Shown here: positions 1-11,379 of the stretch, piece by piece | Position numbering within the stretch: position 1 is the first letter of the stretch | Layout of the letters: each line of letters opens with the position of its first letter | Assembly (NCBI RefSeq): GCF_022458985.1 | Contig: NC_061789.1 | Location: 6,924,357-6,988,356 of the forward strand | DNA length: 64,000 nt | From: Mugil cephalus | Taxonomy: Eukaryota; Chordata; Actinopteri; Mugiliformes; Mugilidae | Direction of reading: 5' to 3' | Program-made: the position numbers and the translations under genes | Notes under the pieces: generated by a model | Seen by the model: only the letters and a program-made list of their open reading frames with translations | The model's database searches: none | Told to the model about the DNA's origin: nothing

Positions 1-59
1 AAAGAAGAAGAAGAATCTTTATGTCGAAGTGGGTTATCCACATTACATGACGACTACAA

Positions 60-290
60 AGGTGCGATGGTGGAGAGACTGAAACTTTCCAAAGTTTAGC
101 TTCACTTCTCCAGAAGGAACTGTAACAGCGCAATGTGCAAACTTGTGCAGCAACACCATCACCAGCAACATGCTGAAGCATTTGTCGACGACGCACCGCA
201 TTAAATACCAAAAGTGCCATGTGTTCGACAATCAAACGAGTGCAGCTATCGATAAGTCTCAGCTAGTAAGGATCCAGTGAGGATCCAGTG
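60..290 (+). pseudogene. BED-type zinc finger fragment, hAT transposase-like relic
   Basis: An open stretch on the plus strand ends at a TGA near 288. It reads, in part, TSNMLKHLSTTHRIKYQ, the second half of a BED zinc finger (conserved S-N-M-x-K-H-L then a second His). The upstream cysteine pair is imperfect: QCANLC has three residues between the cysteines where BED fingers have two. No hAT catalytic domain follows. I infer the edge of a decayed hAT or ZBED-like transposon. The similarity is short, so a ZBED-derived gene fragment is possible. Confidence 0.42.
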
Positions 291-299
291 ACCAATTTC

Positions 300-1420
300 C
301 TATTTGTTTTTTTACACAAGCTCCTATCTCTTGTTTAGAAATTCAGTAAAGTGTCAATAAAATCTTTGCTCATTCCTAATGAGGACTGACCCATTGTCCC
401 ATTTGAGGAACTACAGTTTGTGGCTTAATTTTTCAGACTTCTACTTCAAGGTCTTTGCCATTGCCTCATTTACAAGGTAACTTCCATTTGCTAAATATTC
501 ATATCCAAGTGTGTATTTAAACACACGTCTAATGTGGCACGTCTAATATTTAATCAATTCAAATAAAGTAACTTTGCAGCAAAGGTAAAGTGAAACCCAC
601 ATCATCTCCTTCCATGTGTTTGATGCCGCTCATGTTCTGAAAACCTACAGAGTGAATTGTGTGTCTGTGAGAGATGCTGTAGGCTCTTTTCAAAAAGCAA
701 ACCACAGTCAGACAGGGAGACAGGCAGCGTCTGCTTCACAGGCTCGACGTCAGCAGAAGGAAGGCCCTCCAGTCACGAGTGACATCACTCATTAGGAGCC
801 AATCGCGCGGTCGCAGTAAACATTACCAATGTTTAGTTTAGTTCGTCTGGCACGTCGGCCTCGGCCGCGGAAGCAGCCGTACAAATGGAGGTTTCCATGC
901 ATGGAGGGATGCAGGAGAGGACAATTAAAGAAGCAGAAGGGTTGGAAGACATAGCATGATGGGGATGGAGAAGTCCTGCAGGCAGAGGATGGGTTGGATT
1001 TAGAAGCGGGGCAGAGGAGGAAGCCAGCTGAGGGTGAACAAATGGAAAAGGAGGCCGAGGAGTGACTCAGTGCAGCCAGGAAGAGAGAGAGAGAGAAGAA
1101 TGTTCAGCACACTTTATGTCTCTCTGTCGCTCTTACTTTCTCTGTTTCCCAACATGCAAAGAGTATCAAACCCATCCCCCCTTCCCCTGACACACACACA
1201 CACACACAACGCAGACAGACTGAGGATGGAAACTATGAGCATTGCGCTGCTGCCAGACTGCTGAGAGAAATCATCAACACGAGGAAAAATATCCAGAAAT
1301 CCTGTGACTCAGGCCGTTCTATTCAGTTTTATTCTATTCTCTGTCTGATATGGATCTTCTTCTGTTGACTTTAAATGAAGATTGCTTGAGAATGGGATGA
1401 TTTATTTAGAACTGGCTCTA
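300..1420. other. Intergenic sequence, no gene recognised
   Basis: No coding exon can be supported. A modestly CpG-rich stretch at about 780-880 contains a CCAAT-type sequence (gagccaatcgcgcg) and a GC-rich palindrome-like segment (ggcctcggccgcggaagc). It could be a promoter fragment, but no transcript can be followed from it. A short CA repeat lies at about 1191-1208. Confidence 0.4.
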
Positions 1421-1425
1421 CTATA

Positions 1426-1785
1426 TACACATTCTGACCATCTTCCTAATAGTGCGTAGGTCTCCCTTGTAAGTGGACATGTTCTGAGGGCGTCCTGTGG
1501 TATCTGGCAACAGGATGTTGTTAGTAGAGTGGTCTTTTGACATCTGGTGGGTTGAAGATCATCCCACAGATACTTGATCAGGCTTGGATCTAGTTAATCT
1601 GGAGGACAGGTCAACACCTTGTGCTGGAGGGGTGGGAGGGTTCCTGGTTTGTTCTAGGTGGGTGGTACATGTCTAAGGAACATCTACACAAATACCAAAG
1701 GAGGTCCAAAATTTTCCCAGAAGATGGTCAATGTTATTTACTTCTCCTGTGAGCGGTCATAATGTTGTGGCTGGTCACCTCATTT
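1426..1785. mobile_element. Tc1/mariner-like non-autonomous element, copy 1
   Basis: It begins near 'gaccatcttcctaatagtg' and ends with 'ggtcataatgttgtggctgg'. The same paired ends and internal phrases ('taggtctcccttgt', 'cccacagatacttgatcag', 'gatggtcaatgttatttac') recur at about 13,925-14,285 and 61,362-62,112. The ends match a teleost Tc1-like family whose inverted repeat contains 'cataacattatgaccacc'. No coding capacity is left. Confidence 0.65.
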
Positions 1786-1789
1786 GGAA

Positions 1790-4465
1790 AATCTTAGAAC
1801 TGAGCTCGACATAAACATAGTGAGTTCCACTGGGACACATATATACTCCTCAGACTCTGGCCTCTAAGCTAAGCTAGACGAACCTAAGATAACCTGCTGT
1901 GGGTTGTAGCTTAAAGTTCACCCTAGCCCCTGAGGGTGTCATCAAGTGTGTCATCCATATAACTCCTGCCAAGGAAGTTAATGAGCATATTTTGCAGATC
2001 ATCAAACAATTACTTGAACTGATTTGTCTTTTTTCCCCTCACGTGCCCTCTCACTACTCATTATAATATCCACAATAACTCCTGTATGAATGTTTTCTTG
2101 ATCAGTAAACGGGTTCAGAATTGCAAAAACAGTAAAATAAAATACAGACCTTCACTTTCAATGAATGCCGCTGGCTAAATCAGAGGTTCGAGCTCTTTAT
2201 GATTAAAGCTCATACACCATCTATACGTAAGCAAACCTGGGTATGCACCCAAGACGTGCCCGGACAAACTCGACTACATATGCACCACGCCCCACCCCTG
2301 GGTACAGACACTTATCTCGGCATGACGATAATGATAACTTGGTGTTAATTGGTTTGAAATACCGGCTTGCAATCACAATCTCACAGTCTGCTGCTTCTGC
2401 TTCTGCCCTCCAGGATCGAATTCACAGTCACTACTATATCAATCACCGTCTGTCCTTTGGTGATGCTGTCTTTTGAGATGCTCCCAGTTATGCCTCTGAA
2501 TGGGAGGATTTTTAAAGATTTTTTAAATCACGTTCATCCTAAGAAGCAACTGGGATGAGAGGTCGAACCTCTTCGAGAAACCCAACAACCTGGACCTTGA
2601 AATCAAAGCATCTGCCACCATTTATAAAGTCCCTTTCAAAAACATAACTAAATATAAAATAGGAGCTAAGTTTTCCTTTTTTTTTTTTTAGGATGGTCTC
2701 AGTGGCAGAAGGTATGTCAGACGTAACTGTCCCTAGCAATGTCTTCCAGGTCCCACTGAGGGATCCCAAGACAAGATGAGATATTCAATCCATCCAGCGA
2801 ATTATGGGTCCACCTGCTCCCACCTGGGCGTCCCCTGGTACACTTAGATAGGGAAGGCACCCTAAGCCCTCCACAGGCCCCTTCCAGTGCAAAGGACCAG
2901 TGGCGTAACTTGTCACCATGTGTCTAAAGCTAAGCCCAGGATCAAAGGCAGAACAACTGCAAATGAAAAGTGTTCAGTAAGGAGAGATCAAGTAGATGAA
3001 GAAGAAAGAACATTCATTGAGTGACATTCATTGCGGTTAGACTCCGAGAGCGACGGTATCATAGAACAAAACCTCAGACCCCTGTGAGTCTAGACGCCAG
3101 TGATGGAGAAGAAGAAGAAGAAATTATCTGGTGACTGAAGAAGACCTGACTGATTTATGGAGTACAATACAGTGAAAACTCCCTTAAAGTTGTAGACAAA
3201 GCCGTATTTATTCCCAATGTGGCAAAATACATCATTAAAAAATGTTTCTGACATTCCTCGGCTGTCGCTGCAGCTAGTTGCTACGTTTCCATTCCCCCTA
3301 GAAATGCACAAAACCTAAATATTGCAATAAAAAAAAGAAGGTAATGTAAACGCCTACATTTCGAAAACCCTCTCAAATATCTAAAGCTAAAACACTTTTA
3401 TGCTCTCATGAGGTGGTCTTTCAGACGTATGGATGTAAAAGTTTAAGGCAAAAGTGCAACGGAAACACTTTTTTCGCATTTCACTGGAGATGGTGCAGGG
3501 GGTCATGTGACTAGTTCATTTGAAGGCCTCACAGTGAAGTCTGGTGTGACGAGAAGTCAAGAGAATTATGGGATATTACGAGATGAGACTTGATTCGTAA
3601 AACACCTTTGAATGGAAATTTCAGAAATATTTTGCAAAAAATATTGTAATGAAAACACAGATGAAGTTGACTCTACTGAGCAGAGTTGGTCACTTTATTC
3701 CACTTGGTAGAGGGAACACAACCTGAAATTAAGGAAACACATATGATGCAGACAATGTTGCTTTCAGCGTCACTCCTGACAGCGACTCAACACTGTGTTT
3801 GTGCATGTGTGTGCGTTAATGACGTGTCATAACCTCCTGCTGCCCACCATTTCCTGTGCAGTAAATCCGTAGCCTCCAGTCTTACACACACCTGTGCCAA
3901 TCACCTCGGCCGTGGCGCGTTCAGGCACCATTTGCATGTGTTTAAAGATGCAACCCTGCTGTGCTCTGGGTGGGAGATTAGATGTGACGTAAAAGCCACC
4001 AAACTAAAACCCGCACCATGGTAACAAAGTAAAAGTGTTTTTTGCAGCAATCAGTCTATCATCATCAAGTGATCAAATAAATCAAATAAATGTAAAGTAA
4101 TGATGAATGAGACTAGTAAGTAAGGTTTGATTGGGTTATCCTTTGAGAAAGACCACCTGCTTATTACCTACAACATTTAAATGGCATCTGTCAGGAGTGA
4201 TTGGGCTCCTGGTTTTCAGTCATTTCTCTCTCTTTTTTAAACGTTCTAGGTGGAAAGAAAGTCTTCACTCCAAAAACGAGGAATGCCAAAAGGCACACTT
4301 GAACATTCCTGACATGGAGCACAAAGACGAACTGGGAAAATAGGAAGGGAACAATAAGGCACAGGTGAGACACATCAGTGTACTTTGAGTTGGCGACCTA
4401 CAAAATAAAACAGGAAATGCTCAAAACACAAACAGTTAAATATGACGAGATGCTGCAATGCACAT
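1790..4465. other. Intergenic sequence, no gene recognised
   Basis: Short open frames on both strands lack splice context, domain motifs or codon bias. I see AT-rich sequence with a poly(T) run near 2,680 and nothing further I can name. Confidence 0.4.
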
Positions 4466-5075
4466 GGGACTAGTGATGTGTGGATTGATCCTGAAATGTC
4501 GATACTTCCGATACCAAGTCTTTATGCTCTGAAATCGATGCCCACATCAAAATATCGATATTTCCAATAGTTCAGTCAATCGAGATAACGTAGGAACAAC
4601 ACAACAAACCTTGTGAAACAGCTCAGGTTAAAGCACAACACAGAAACGAGGAGGACATTAGAAGAGAGCAGAGTGTCAGAGTTAAGATACAAGATATCAT
4701 TTTATAGTAGTTCTTTATAGTTAAACAACAATTCGTTTTAATGGTCTTATTATTTTTTCTTTAGTCTTTGAAACAGCATTTTCACATATTTTGTATGATT
4801 GTGTCTTCTGTTTGGTTGTTCTATTAGCTCAACTATATGGTAAATTCGGCCACTATCTCAATATACTATTGGGTTTAAAATAAGTAAATAAATTACTCTG
4901 ATATCTTGTGTTATTTATGAAGCTATGATTTGAAATACTCTACTTTTTTTTAGGTTTACCAGACACATTAGGGTGTTTTTACACAAAGTATCGGTACTGG
5001 ATTGGTATCGCCGATACCAGCCTGAATTTTACTCAGTGTCGGATCAGAAAGGAAATCAGTGGTATCAAACACCAC
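4466..5075. repeat. hAT-like dispersed repeat, copy 1
   Basis: It starts with 'gactagtgatgtgtggat' and contains 'gatacttccgatacca' and 'tctttatgctctgaaatc'. Towards the right end are 'ggtatcgccgatacc' and 'tcggatcaga'. A related copy begins at 43,987 and shares the left end, the 'ccttgtgaaaca' block and 'tatagtagttctt'. A shorter 'accgataccaaa' fragment lies near 59,020. Repeated palindromic GATACC/GGTATC words near both ends suggest a non-autonomous hAT element. The family is inferred. Confidence 0.5.
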
Positions 5076-5990
5076 CACATGGGCCTTCTTTCTCACTTTG
5101 TTTTGATACTGTGTCTCACCTGGTGGTGGCTTTTAGCTTTTATTAACAGGTTTAACAGGTTTCAAAGTGTAAATGTTCGTCTCCTCCTTCATTCATGTTT
5201 GCGTGTACCCTCTGCTGGGTCCTGCAAACTCAGTGTGTCCTGCCAGGACTCTAAAGGTGCTAATGATTTAGGATTGTTTTCAGACGTGCGATCTAAACAC
5301 CGTAATCTACAGAGTGGGAGTGGGTGGCGTTACGCCGTTGCCTACATTCAGATCCAGTACCTCCTCCTTGGTCCGATGCCCTGTAGCTCCGTTAGCTCAT
5401 GTTTGTTCGCTGGCCGCTGGCCAAACCCACAGCCCAGGAAGAGGAAGAGACAGAGAAGTATTTATCCAAACTACTACTGCGGTTACACACCTACTCTACC
5501 TGCCCAAACAAACAGTGATTAGGAGATCACACTCACACACAGACACATGTCCATGTGACAGTCTGTTTGGTTTACATGACCAATGTTGACAAGTCTGTGA
5601 TTATAATAATAATAATGTAACTAGTAAAAGTGTACATTTTAGTTTAGATAATGCTGTGATGTCGGACTAAATACAACCTTTTGGATGTTGTAGTATTATT
5701 ATTTTATTGTGTTTCTGATATATCTTTTTCTTCCCTGAGTGGATTCTGTGCTTCATTAGTTGGCCTCCCTTAGCCGGCACAACACAACACCGCCTTTGAT
5801 TTTGTTTTGTTTTTTCCAAATATGTTCTTTGTCCCACATCTGGAAGTATTCAGGGGAGCGTTGCCACGGTTACGGTGGGGAGATGGACACAGAGTGTAAA
5901 TCCACCTCTGTCCCCTGACTTCAGGATGAGAACGGCATGATGGGAAACGACTCCATGGTGGGACTAAAACAGCCAAATTATGTCATGAAC
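5076..5990. other. Intergenic sequence, no gene recognised
   Basis: A plus-strand open frame of 147 codons (5,079-5,522) overlaps a second one in another frame. Neither shows domain motifs, a convincing start context or splice sites, so I treat them as chance frames. Confidence 0.4.
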
Positions 5991-5992
5991 GA

Positions 5993-5994
<2 letters not shown>

Positions 5995-6048
<54 letters not shown>
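5995..6048. repeat. (GT)27 microsatellite
   Basis: An uninterrupted GT dinucleotide run of 54 bp. The small open frame encoding VCVCVC repeats here is an artefact of the repeat. Confidence 0.97.
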
Positions 6049-6049
<1 letters not shown>

Positions 6050-6611
6050 AGCGCATGCGTATGCTTGTGCGTCTACTAAACTTAAGCAGACATCAGTCTG
6101 AGACGCGTTACTGCTCATCCTCTGGTAGAGGTCAAAGGTCGGGGGTGGTAAAGTGTTGGTGGTGGTGGAGCAGTTGCTCCGTCTGACACAGTAAAATCTT
6201 TACCAGCTGCCCCAGCTCCACTCTCAGGACACGACTATTAATTCCTCGGTGTTAGTTTTATCACCGCTTAAGTGCCAGACGCTTGGAGCTTTCTGCATTA
6301 GCCCTCGTCTGAGCATGAAATATTTTAAAAACACTTATTTCTGTTAGAAAACATACTGATTTGTTGGTGTGTTCTCTGTGGGTCTTTCCGGAGCCCGTGG
6401 AATGTAAAAATCCTGCCTCCTGATGATCGTGCATGTGTTTTCTCCATCACTGTGCCTCATTGGTTAAGAGGTCGGCGACCCCGCCAGCCTGAGAAAACAC
6501 GCTGTAAAGAAGGAAAGTCAAGGCATGGATTCTTCCTTCAGCTGCGGTCCTGAAAGTAGCCTCCACGTTTTTTGCATGCACGTGCAAAGGACTACATTTC
6601 CCAGCAAGCCA

Positions 6612-6666
6612 CTAGAGTGATGATGATCATGATGACCATCATGATCATGATGATGATGATCATGCT
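6612..6666. repeat. ATG/ATC near-palindromic low-complexity tract
   Basis: Alternating 'gatgatgatcatgatgacc' and 'atcatgatcatgatgatg' words give a largely self-complementary tract. It is likely a degenerate trinucleotide repeat. Confidence 0.6.
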
Positions 6667-6744
6667 TACCCCATGTTCAAAAAGTACAGGAAGAAGTAAA
6701 ACAAAAAAACAAAAATCAGTTGATGTCTACATATAATATATAAT

Positions 6745-6900
6745 CTACATACAAAGTCAAAGTCAACTTTATTGTCAATTCTGACAACACAATACAAATT
6801 AAACTCAAATTTCTCAAAGGCCTATGGTGCATAGAAAACAGAAAAAGCATAAAATATATCCCGCATGTACAAAGCAGAATAAAAAGAGAAATATGAAGTG
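6745..6900. repeat. Dispersed retroelement tail-like repeat
   Basis: The phrase 'caaagtcaaagtcaacttta' followed by 'ttgtcaattctgac' is a recurrent teleost interspersed-repeat signature, usually seen near LINE or SINE 3' ends. A weakly similar 'aaattcaactttatt' occurs near 30,331. Family not determined. Confidence 0.4.
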
Positions 6901-7181
6901 GCTGGTGCAACTATTGACTAGTGCAAAAGAAACGGGTGGGGTAAATATGTATGGGGTGGGGCTGGAGGGCAGAGTCCTTGGTTATATAGTTCCACTTATA
7001 TACCTTCACCTTGATGTGTATATGTGTTTATCTATATATACACACACATGCCTATCTGCACATGACAAAGTATGATACACCCCTATATAAAAATAAATCA
7101 AAAAGCCATTAAATTAACATTCCTGTTTCCTCCCATCTATAATAGTTAATTATTTAGTTATTTTGTTTCATGCAGCCTCTC

Positions 7182-7757
7182 ACATTGTGTAATATTTTGC
7201 CTTTGAGTTCATTATCCAGACCATTCCATAAAATGACCCCACACATTGTGACACAGTGACTTTTCTTGGTGGTGTTTGCAAGAAGTTGCTTCAAGTTAAG
7301 GGATACGCCACCACTATGTGACATTTAGTCATTCACTGTGTTCCCTAGAGTTGGAAAAGTGAGAAAAAGTGTTTTTAGATTGGTCTAGACATTGTCCTGA
7401 TCTAGCAGTGCAGCTGTTAGCTTTAGCTTAGCATAAGTATGGTAATGTAGTGTTGCCACTTAGCCAACGTTGTTTGCAAAAGTGACACAAACGTGTCAAC
7501 GTGTACAGGTCACAAGAAGCTAATTGGCTAATTGGCAACACTACATTACGACACCTATGCTAAGCTAAAGCTAACAGCTGCACTGCTGGATTAGGGCAAT
7601 GCCTGAACTGAACGCTTTTTCTGACTTATCCAACTCTGGGGAATATAGTGAGTCACTAAATTTTAGATTGGGGTGGCGTGTCCCTTTAAGAGGTGATTTT
7701 ATGGAATGGTCAGGATAATGAGCTCACAGCCAAAATACTGCACAATTTAAGACGTCT
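7182..7757. mobile_element. Long foldback (palindromic) MITE
   Basis: The left arm (about 7,182-7,466) and right arm (about 7,517-7,757) are long imperfect inverted repeats. Matching pairs include 'accattccataaaatgacc' with 'gattttatggaatggt', 'gggatacgccacc' with 'ggtggcgtgtccc', 'ctgttagctttagcttagc' with 'gctaagctaaagctaacag', and 'gtagtgttgcca' with 'tggcaacactac'. The loop is about 50 bp. The left arm has an extra insert of about 50 bp. There is no transposase frame, and no clear target-site duplication is visible. Confidence 0.8.
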
Positions 7758-7827
7758 AAATTGTGATTTGAGCTTTTTTGAATTCCATCAAATCCATTAA
7801 TTTCAGTGTCTTACTTCTGTAAGTATG

Positions 7828-7990
7828 ATGCAAAACCATCAGATCTACCGATTGTAGATTGTAGATTGTAGATCAGAGATTGTGAAACTGAACCCCGGTC
7901 CAAACTCTACTGCTTTACTGGCTATTTATGCAGTTGTGGACACAATCTATGATCTACAATCTACAGTCGGTAGATCTGATGGTTTATTTC
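7828..7990. repeat. Short inverted repeat with GATTGTA triplication
   Basis: The left arm 'aaccatcagatctaccgat' is matched by 'cggtagatctgatggttt' at about 7,966-7,983. Inside the left arm the heptamer 'attgtag' occurs three times in a row. 'gatctacaatctacag' on the right pairs with it. The hairpin would have a loop of about 60 bp and lies immediately after the larger foldback element. Confidence 0.75.
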
Positions 7991-8608
7991 ATGCAGCTGG
8001 AATTACCCAGCATGCCTGCACCGTCCCGCCTCCGGGCCGGCTCGCCGAGTTAATGTGGTAATGAGGACTGCCCTGCCCACACAACTCCCCAGAATAAACT
8101 CCTCTTACACAGTCTACTTCAAGTTCTCTCTTTTCCAGTGTTACATTTTCTACTTTATTTTTGTCCGTCCTTTTCCTTCTCCATCTTCTCCCTCGGCTGC
8201 CTGCCTCCCAGAAAATCAACCGAGGCCATTTCAGGGTTTTCTAATGCGTCAAGACACACTGCTGCCTCGAGTTCCTCTGATGTTTGACATGCAAAGGATT
8301 CTTCCTCTGCACTTTTAAATTTATTTTCTACTCTCCTCCCTCTGCCTCATTACCTCCTGTGACCTCTATCTAGCTTGAGTGTGAGTGAGTGAAGGAAACC
8401 AAGAGAGAAGGAGGCAGACTTCCCACCCTCGACGTGGCAGGGTGACGTTGCAAAGCCCGAGGACAACTCCAGGGGTTGGCCCAGAGACAAGAATACAGAG
8501 GAAAAAGAAAAAGAGTGAGACAGGAGGAGGAGGCACTTTAATTTTCTTCAGTGTTTATTTAAACTGTGGCCATTTAACGCTCATGCCAATAAAGTTATAT
8601 ACATACTG

Positions 8609-8615
<7 letters not shown>

Positions 8616-8652
<37 letters not shown>

Positions 8653-8664
8653 TATATATATATA
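8616..8664. repeat. (AC)n plus (TA)n compound microsatellite
   Basis: About 16 AC units followed by about 7 TA units. Confidence 0.95.
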
Positions 8665-8919
8665 AACTAAGGCATAAAGAATTTGGGAAGATTGAGTGTG
8701 TGGGTCAGAGGGAAAAACAGCCTTATACTAACACAGATTTAAGAATGTTATTAATTAATTTAACATTTAAGTTGCATTATATTTCCATGAATCATGGAAT
8801 GAGGTAGATTTTTACCACAAAACAAAAATCTATGACTAATGTACAGTATGTACAGGCAGCATCACTAAAGCTTGGAGTTGTTGTCATATTTGGAAATTTG
8901 CACAATCCACTGTTTTTTT

Positions 8920-9442
8920 TTAACCCTCATTCCCTGATAACGACAAAAGTGTCCTTTTCCATTTAGTTTTTTTTAGACAACTTAGCGGTATTTATGCTTT
9001 TTGCAATTATATTTAGCAAAGCTGTGTATTTTTAAACAAATTTTGACAATTTGAACTCAAATCCCATAATGCTCCAATTTTACACTGTGTAACCTAAATT
9101 CTTTCGGTGTTACTATTAAGTGTGAAATAAAAGTGTCCTCTTCAAAAACACCCTAAAAATAGCACATGTTATATTTTTTCTACATAAAGCCTTTAATCCA
9201 CCTCACTACTAATTATAAATACCAAAAATGTTATTAATTTTGGACTTTTAAACCTTTATATGAAAGTGTTTGTGATGGCATTGATTTTTTTCGGGAAAAA
9301 ATATATATATATCGGACACTACAAAAAAGAAAATAATAATAATAATAAATCATTTATGTAAAAAAAGTAGAAAAAAATATTAACATGCTACTTTTAGATC
9401 ATGTCTGAAGAGGACACTTTTAAAATCAGGTTTGAGGGTTAC
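8920..9442. mobile_element. piggyBac-type MITE (TTAA-flanked)
   Basis: The left end is TTAA followed by 'ccctcattccctgataacg'. The right end reads 'aaaatcaggtttgaggg' followed by TTAC, one base off the TTAA target. The reverse complement of the right end matches the left end over about 35 bp, including 'aaagtgtcct'. TTAA targets with CCC-starting inverted repeats are the hallmark of piggyBac elements. At 523 bp with no open frame it is non-autonomous. Confidence 0.65.
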
Positions 9443-9449
9443 CATTCCG

Positions 9450-10980
9450 GCCTTTTTGCAGAAAACCGCCTATTTAGGACAATCCCAAAGTAAATTGAAT
9501 GCTGTTCATGAACAGTTTGGAACTCATTCATGGTCTTGGTCTTTTTTTGAAAGCTAAGAATCTGACGTTTCTAACACGAAAGTCAGAATGTCAAAAGTGG
9601 TATCATTCTTGAGGAATCAAAGTTTTCACACGGTTAAAAATAAGAAGTTGTTGGGTTTGCCTGAATTTGTTTTGCCGTCTGATGCCTTCAGAGGAAACTG
9701 TGGACAGAGGTCAACTGATAACTCAAGATTATCAGAGTATAAAGTCTTATCTACTTCCAGGGATAACCAGGTGTTCCCGAACTTTAGCATTTGGGCACAT
9801 TTTGAAAATATAACTTTTAAAAGCTTCAGCGTACAGTCATAATCTTGAGCTCCACTGAAAGGTGACACTTAGAGGAAGTATATTTTATAATTAGAGTTAC
9901 AGATTCAGAGTTAGTGAAATAAAATCACATTTTTTGCATATTTTCTCATATGAAATTTACGCACAGACGTCCAGCTCCAACACGCACAGATCTGTCTACG
10001 TGGAAACCAGAACGACCGTAATCCATGTGTGTCTTCTTCATTTTTTAGGCTGGAATCCGTGATTGAGAATTCACAGAACCATGGTTACATCTGTAACTTT
10101 CATGTGTTCGCCAAAGGCTCTGCCATTCTCCTAGTCGCCTAGTCCATCTCTGTTGCGTTGATTGCTTCTCTCTTCACCTCTGGAAAACAAATATTTCTGG
10201 CTGACAATAAAACATACCTCCACCAACCTGTTGTAATGTGTTGAGATGATCCAGTGTCGATCAAAGTGGTGCACCAACTGTCCAATGGTTCAAATCTGCT
10301 TTTCATAACTCAACCATGACAGTCTCTGCATCTGTCCAGTGTTTGCAACCACAGAAAGCTTCTGAATATGCATCAGCTTTTTAGTTTGTGACCAAAACAG
10401 CTCTCAGCTCTTAGCTGGAAAATCTAGTCCACATGAAATGGCAATGCTTGCACTTCTGCGCTGAGCGGTCTGACAATATACTGGACAGCATGGTTTGCAT
10501 GAGGATGCAAATCTACTCAGTCAAATCTGACAAATGCAAAGCAGTGTTTCCATGTTAAGTGTGAAGAACCCACAAAGAGGAAACACTTCAATGCTGAATG
10601 AGCTGAATAATCTGTTACTAAACATTTCAGCCTTGCAGATGCAAATCAGAGTGTAGCAAGTAAAACAAAACCAGTTTATAATGCATTATTAAAGAATACT
10701 TATTTTTACACATGCATATCTTAAATTAGAAGTGTAACTCAAAAAACTTTGAAGTTTTTTTGAATACAAATATTGGAGGGTTTGCATACCCCTATTTATC
10801 TAGATGACCAGAGCTTGGATCATCCACTAGTGACCAACTGCCTGCACCAAAGCAAAAGACAATGGATGAATCACTTCGTATGTGGGCAGGGGTTACGAGC
10901 AAATACCTGTATTCCAGTGAAGCTAGCAAGAGGCTTCCCTACTAGCATACCATATCTACCAGCATTAGCTACCATTAGCC
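9450..10980. other. Intergenic sequence, no gene recognised
   Basis: Two overlapping opposite-strand open frames at about 9,590-9,870 show no recognisable domain. No repeats stand out in the rest. Confidence 0.35.
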
Positions 10981-10982
10981 AT

Positions 10983-11373
10983 TTAAGACCTAAACATCTG
11001 CCTGTGCATAAAAGAGAAGCTTGCAGAATTACCGTAAGTCACCAATGTACAAAATTCAAAGTGTGGCTGAAATCAGGGAAGTTGTGCTTTGTGGGGGGAA
11101 AAAAAGCTGCCATTACGGTAATGATGCTGTTGGCTGCAGGTTGGGGAGCGACACAAGACTGGAGAGACCCAGGAAAAGAGAGTTGTTTGGATGGAATTTG
11201 TTGGTAAAAACAGAGTTAGTTACACCCTTTGAGATGTCGTGAAGGTTTCTTAGAGGAAACATGTTCAGCCACACGTTGAATTTTGTCAACAGAGCAAACC
11301 CCTGTGAGTTACGGTAATTCAAAAACCACAAGCTTTCACGGATCGCCGGTGATCTGTTCAGTTTTAGGGTTAA
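10983..11373. mobile_element. Palindromic TTAA-flanked MITE, copy 1
   Basis: Bounded by TTAA on both sides (10,983 and 11,370). The inner inverted repeats pair 'aattaccgtaagtcac' with 'gtgagttacggtaatt', and 'aaaattcaaagtgtggctga' with 'tcagccacacgttgaatttt'. A second copy lies at 15,730-16,049 in the opposite orientation, and the two agree at their outer ends ('agacctaaacatc', 'gatcgccggtgat'). No protein is encoded. The TTAA boundary suggests mobilisation by a piggyBac transposase. Confidence 0.75.
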
Positions 11374-11379
11374 AAAATA

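Noticed and set aside
780..900. CpG-rich stretch as a promoter of a real gene
   Set aside because: No exon can be linked to it on either strand. Noted only as part of an intergenic entry.
5079..5522. 147-codon plus-strand frame with a hydrophobic start
   Set aside because: No recognisable domain, overlapped by another frame, no splice or promoter context. Length is plausible by chance in 64 kb.
5990..6186. Open frame beginning with Cys-Val repeats
   Set aside because: Produced by the (GT)27 microsatellite.
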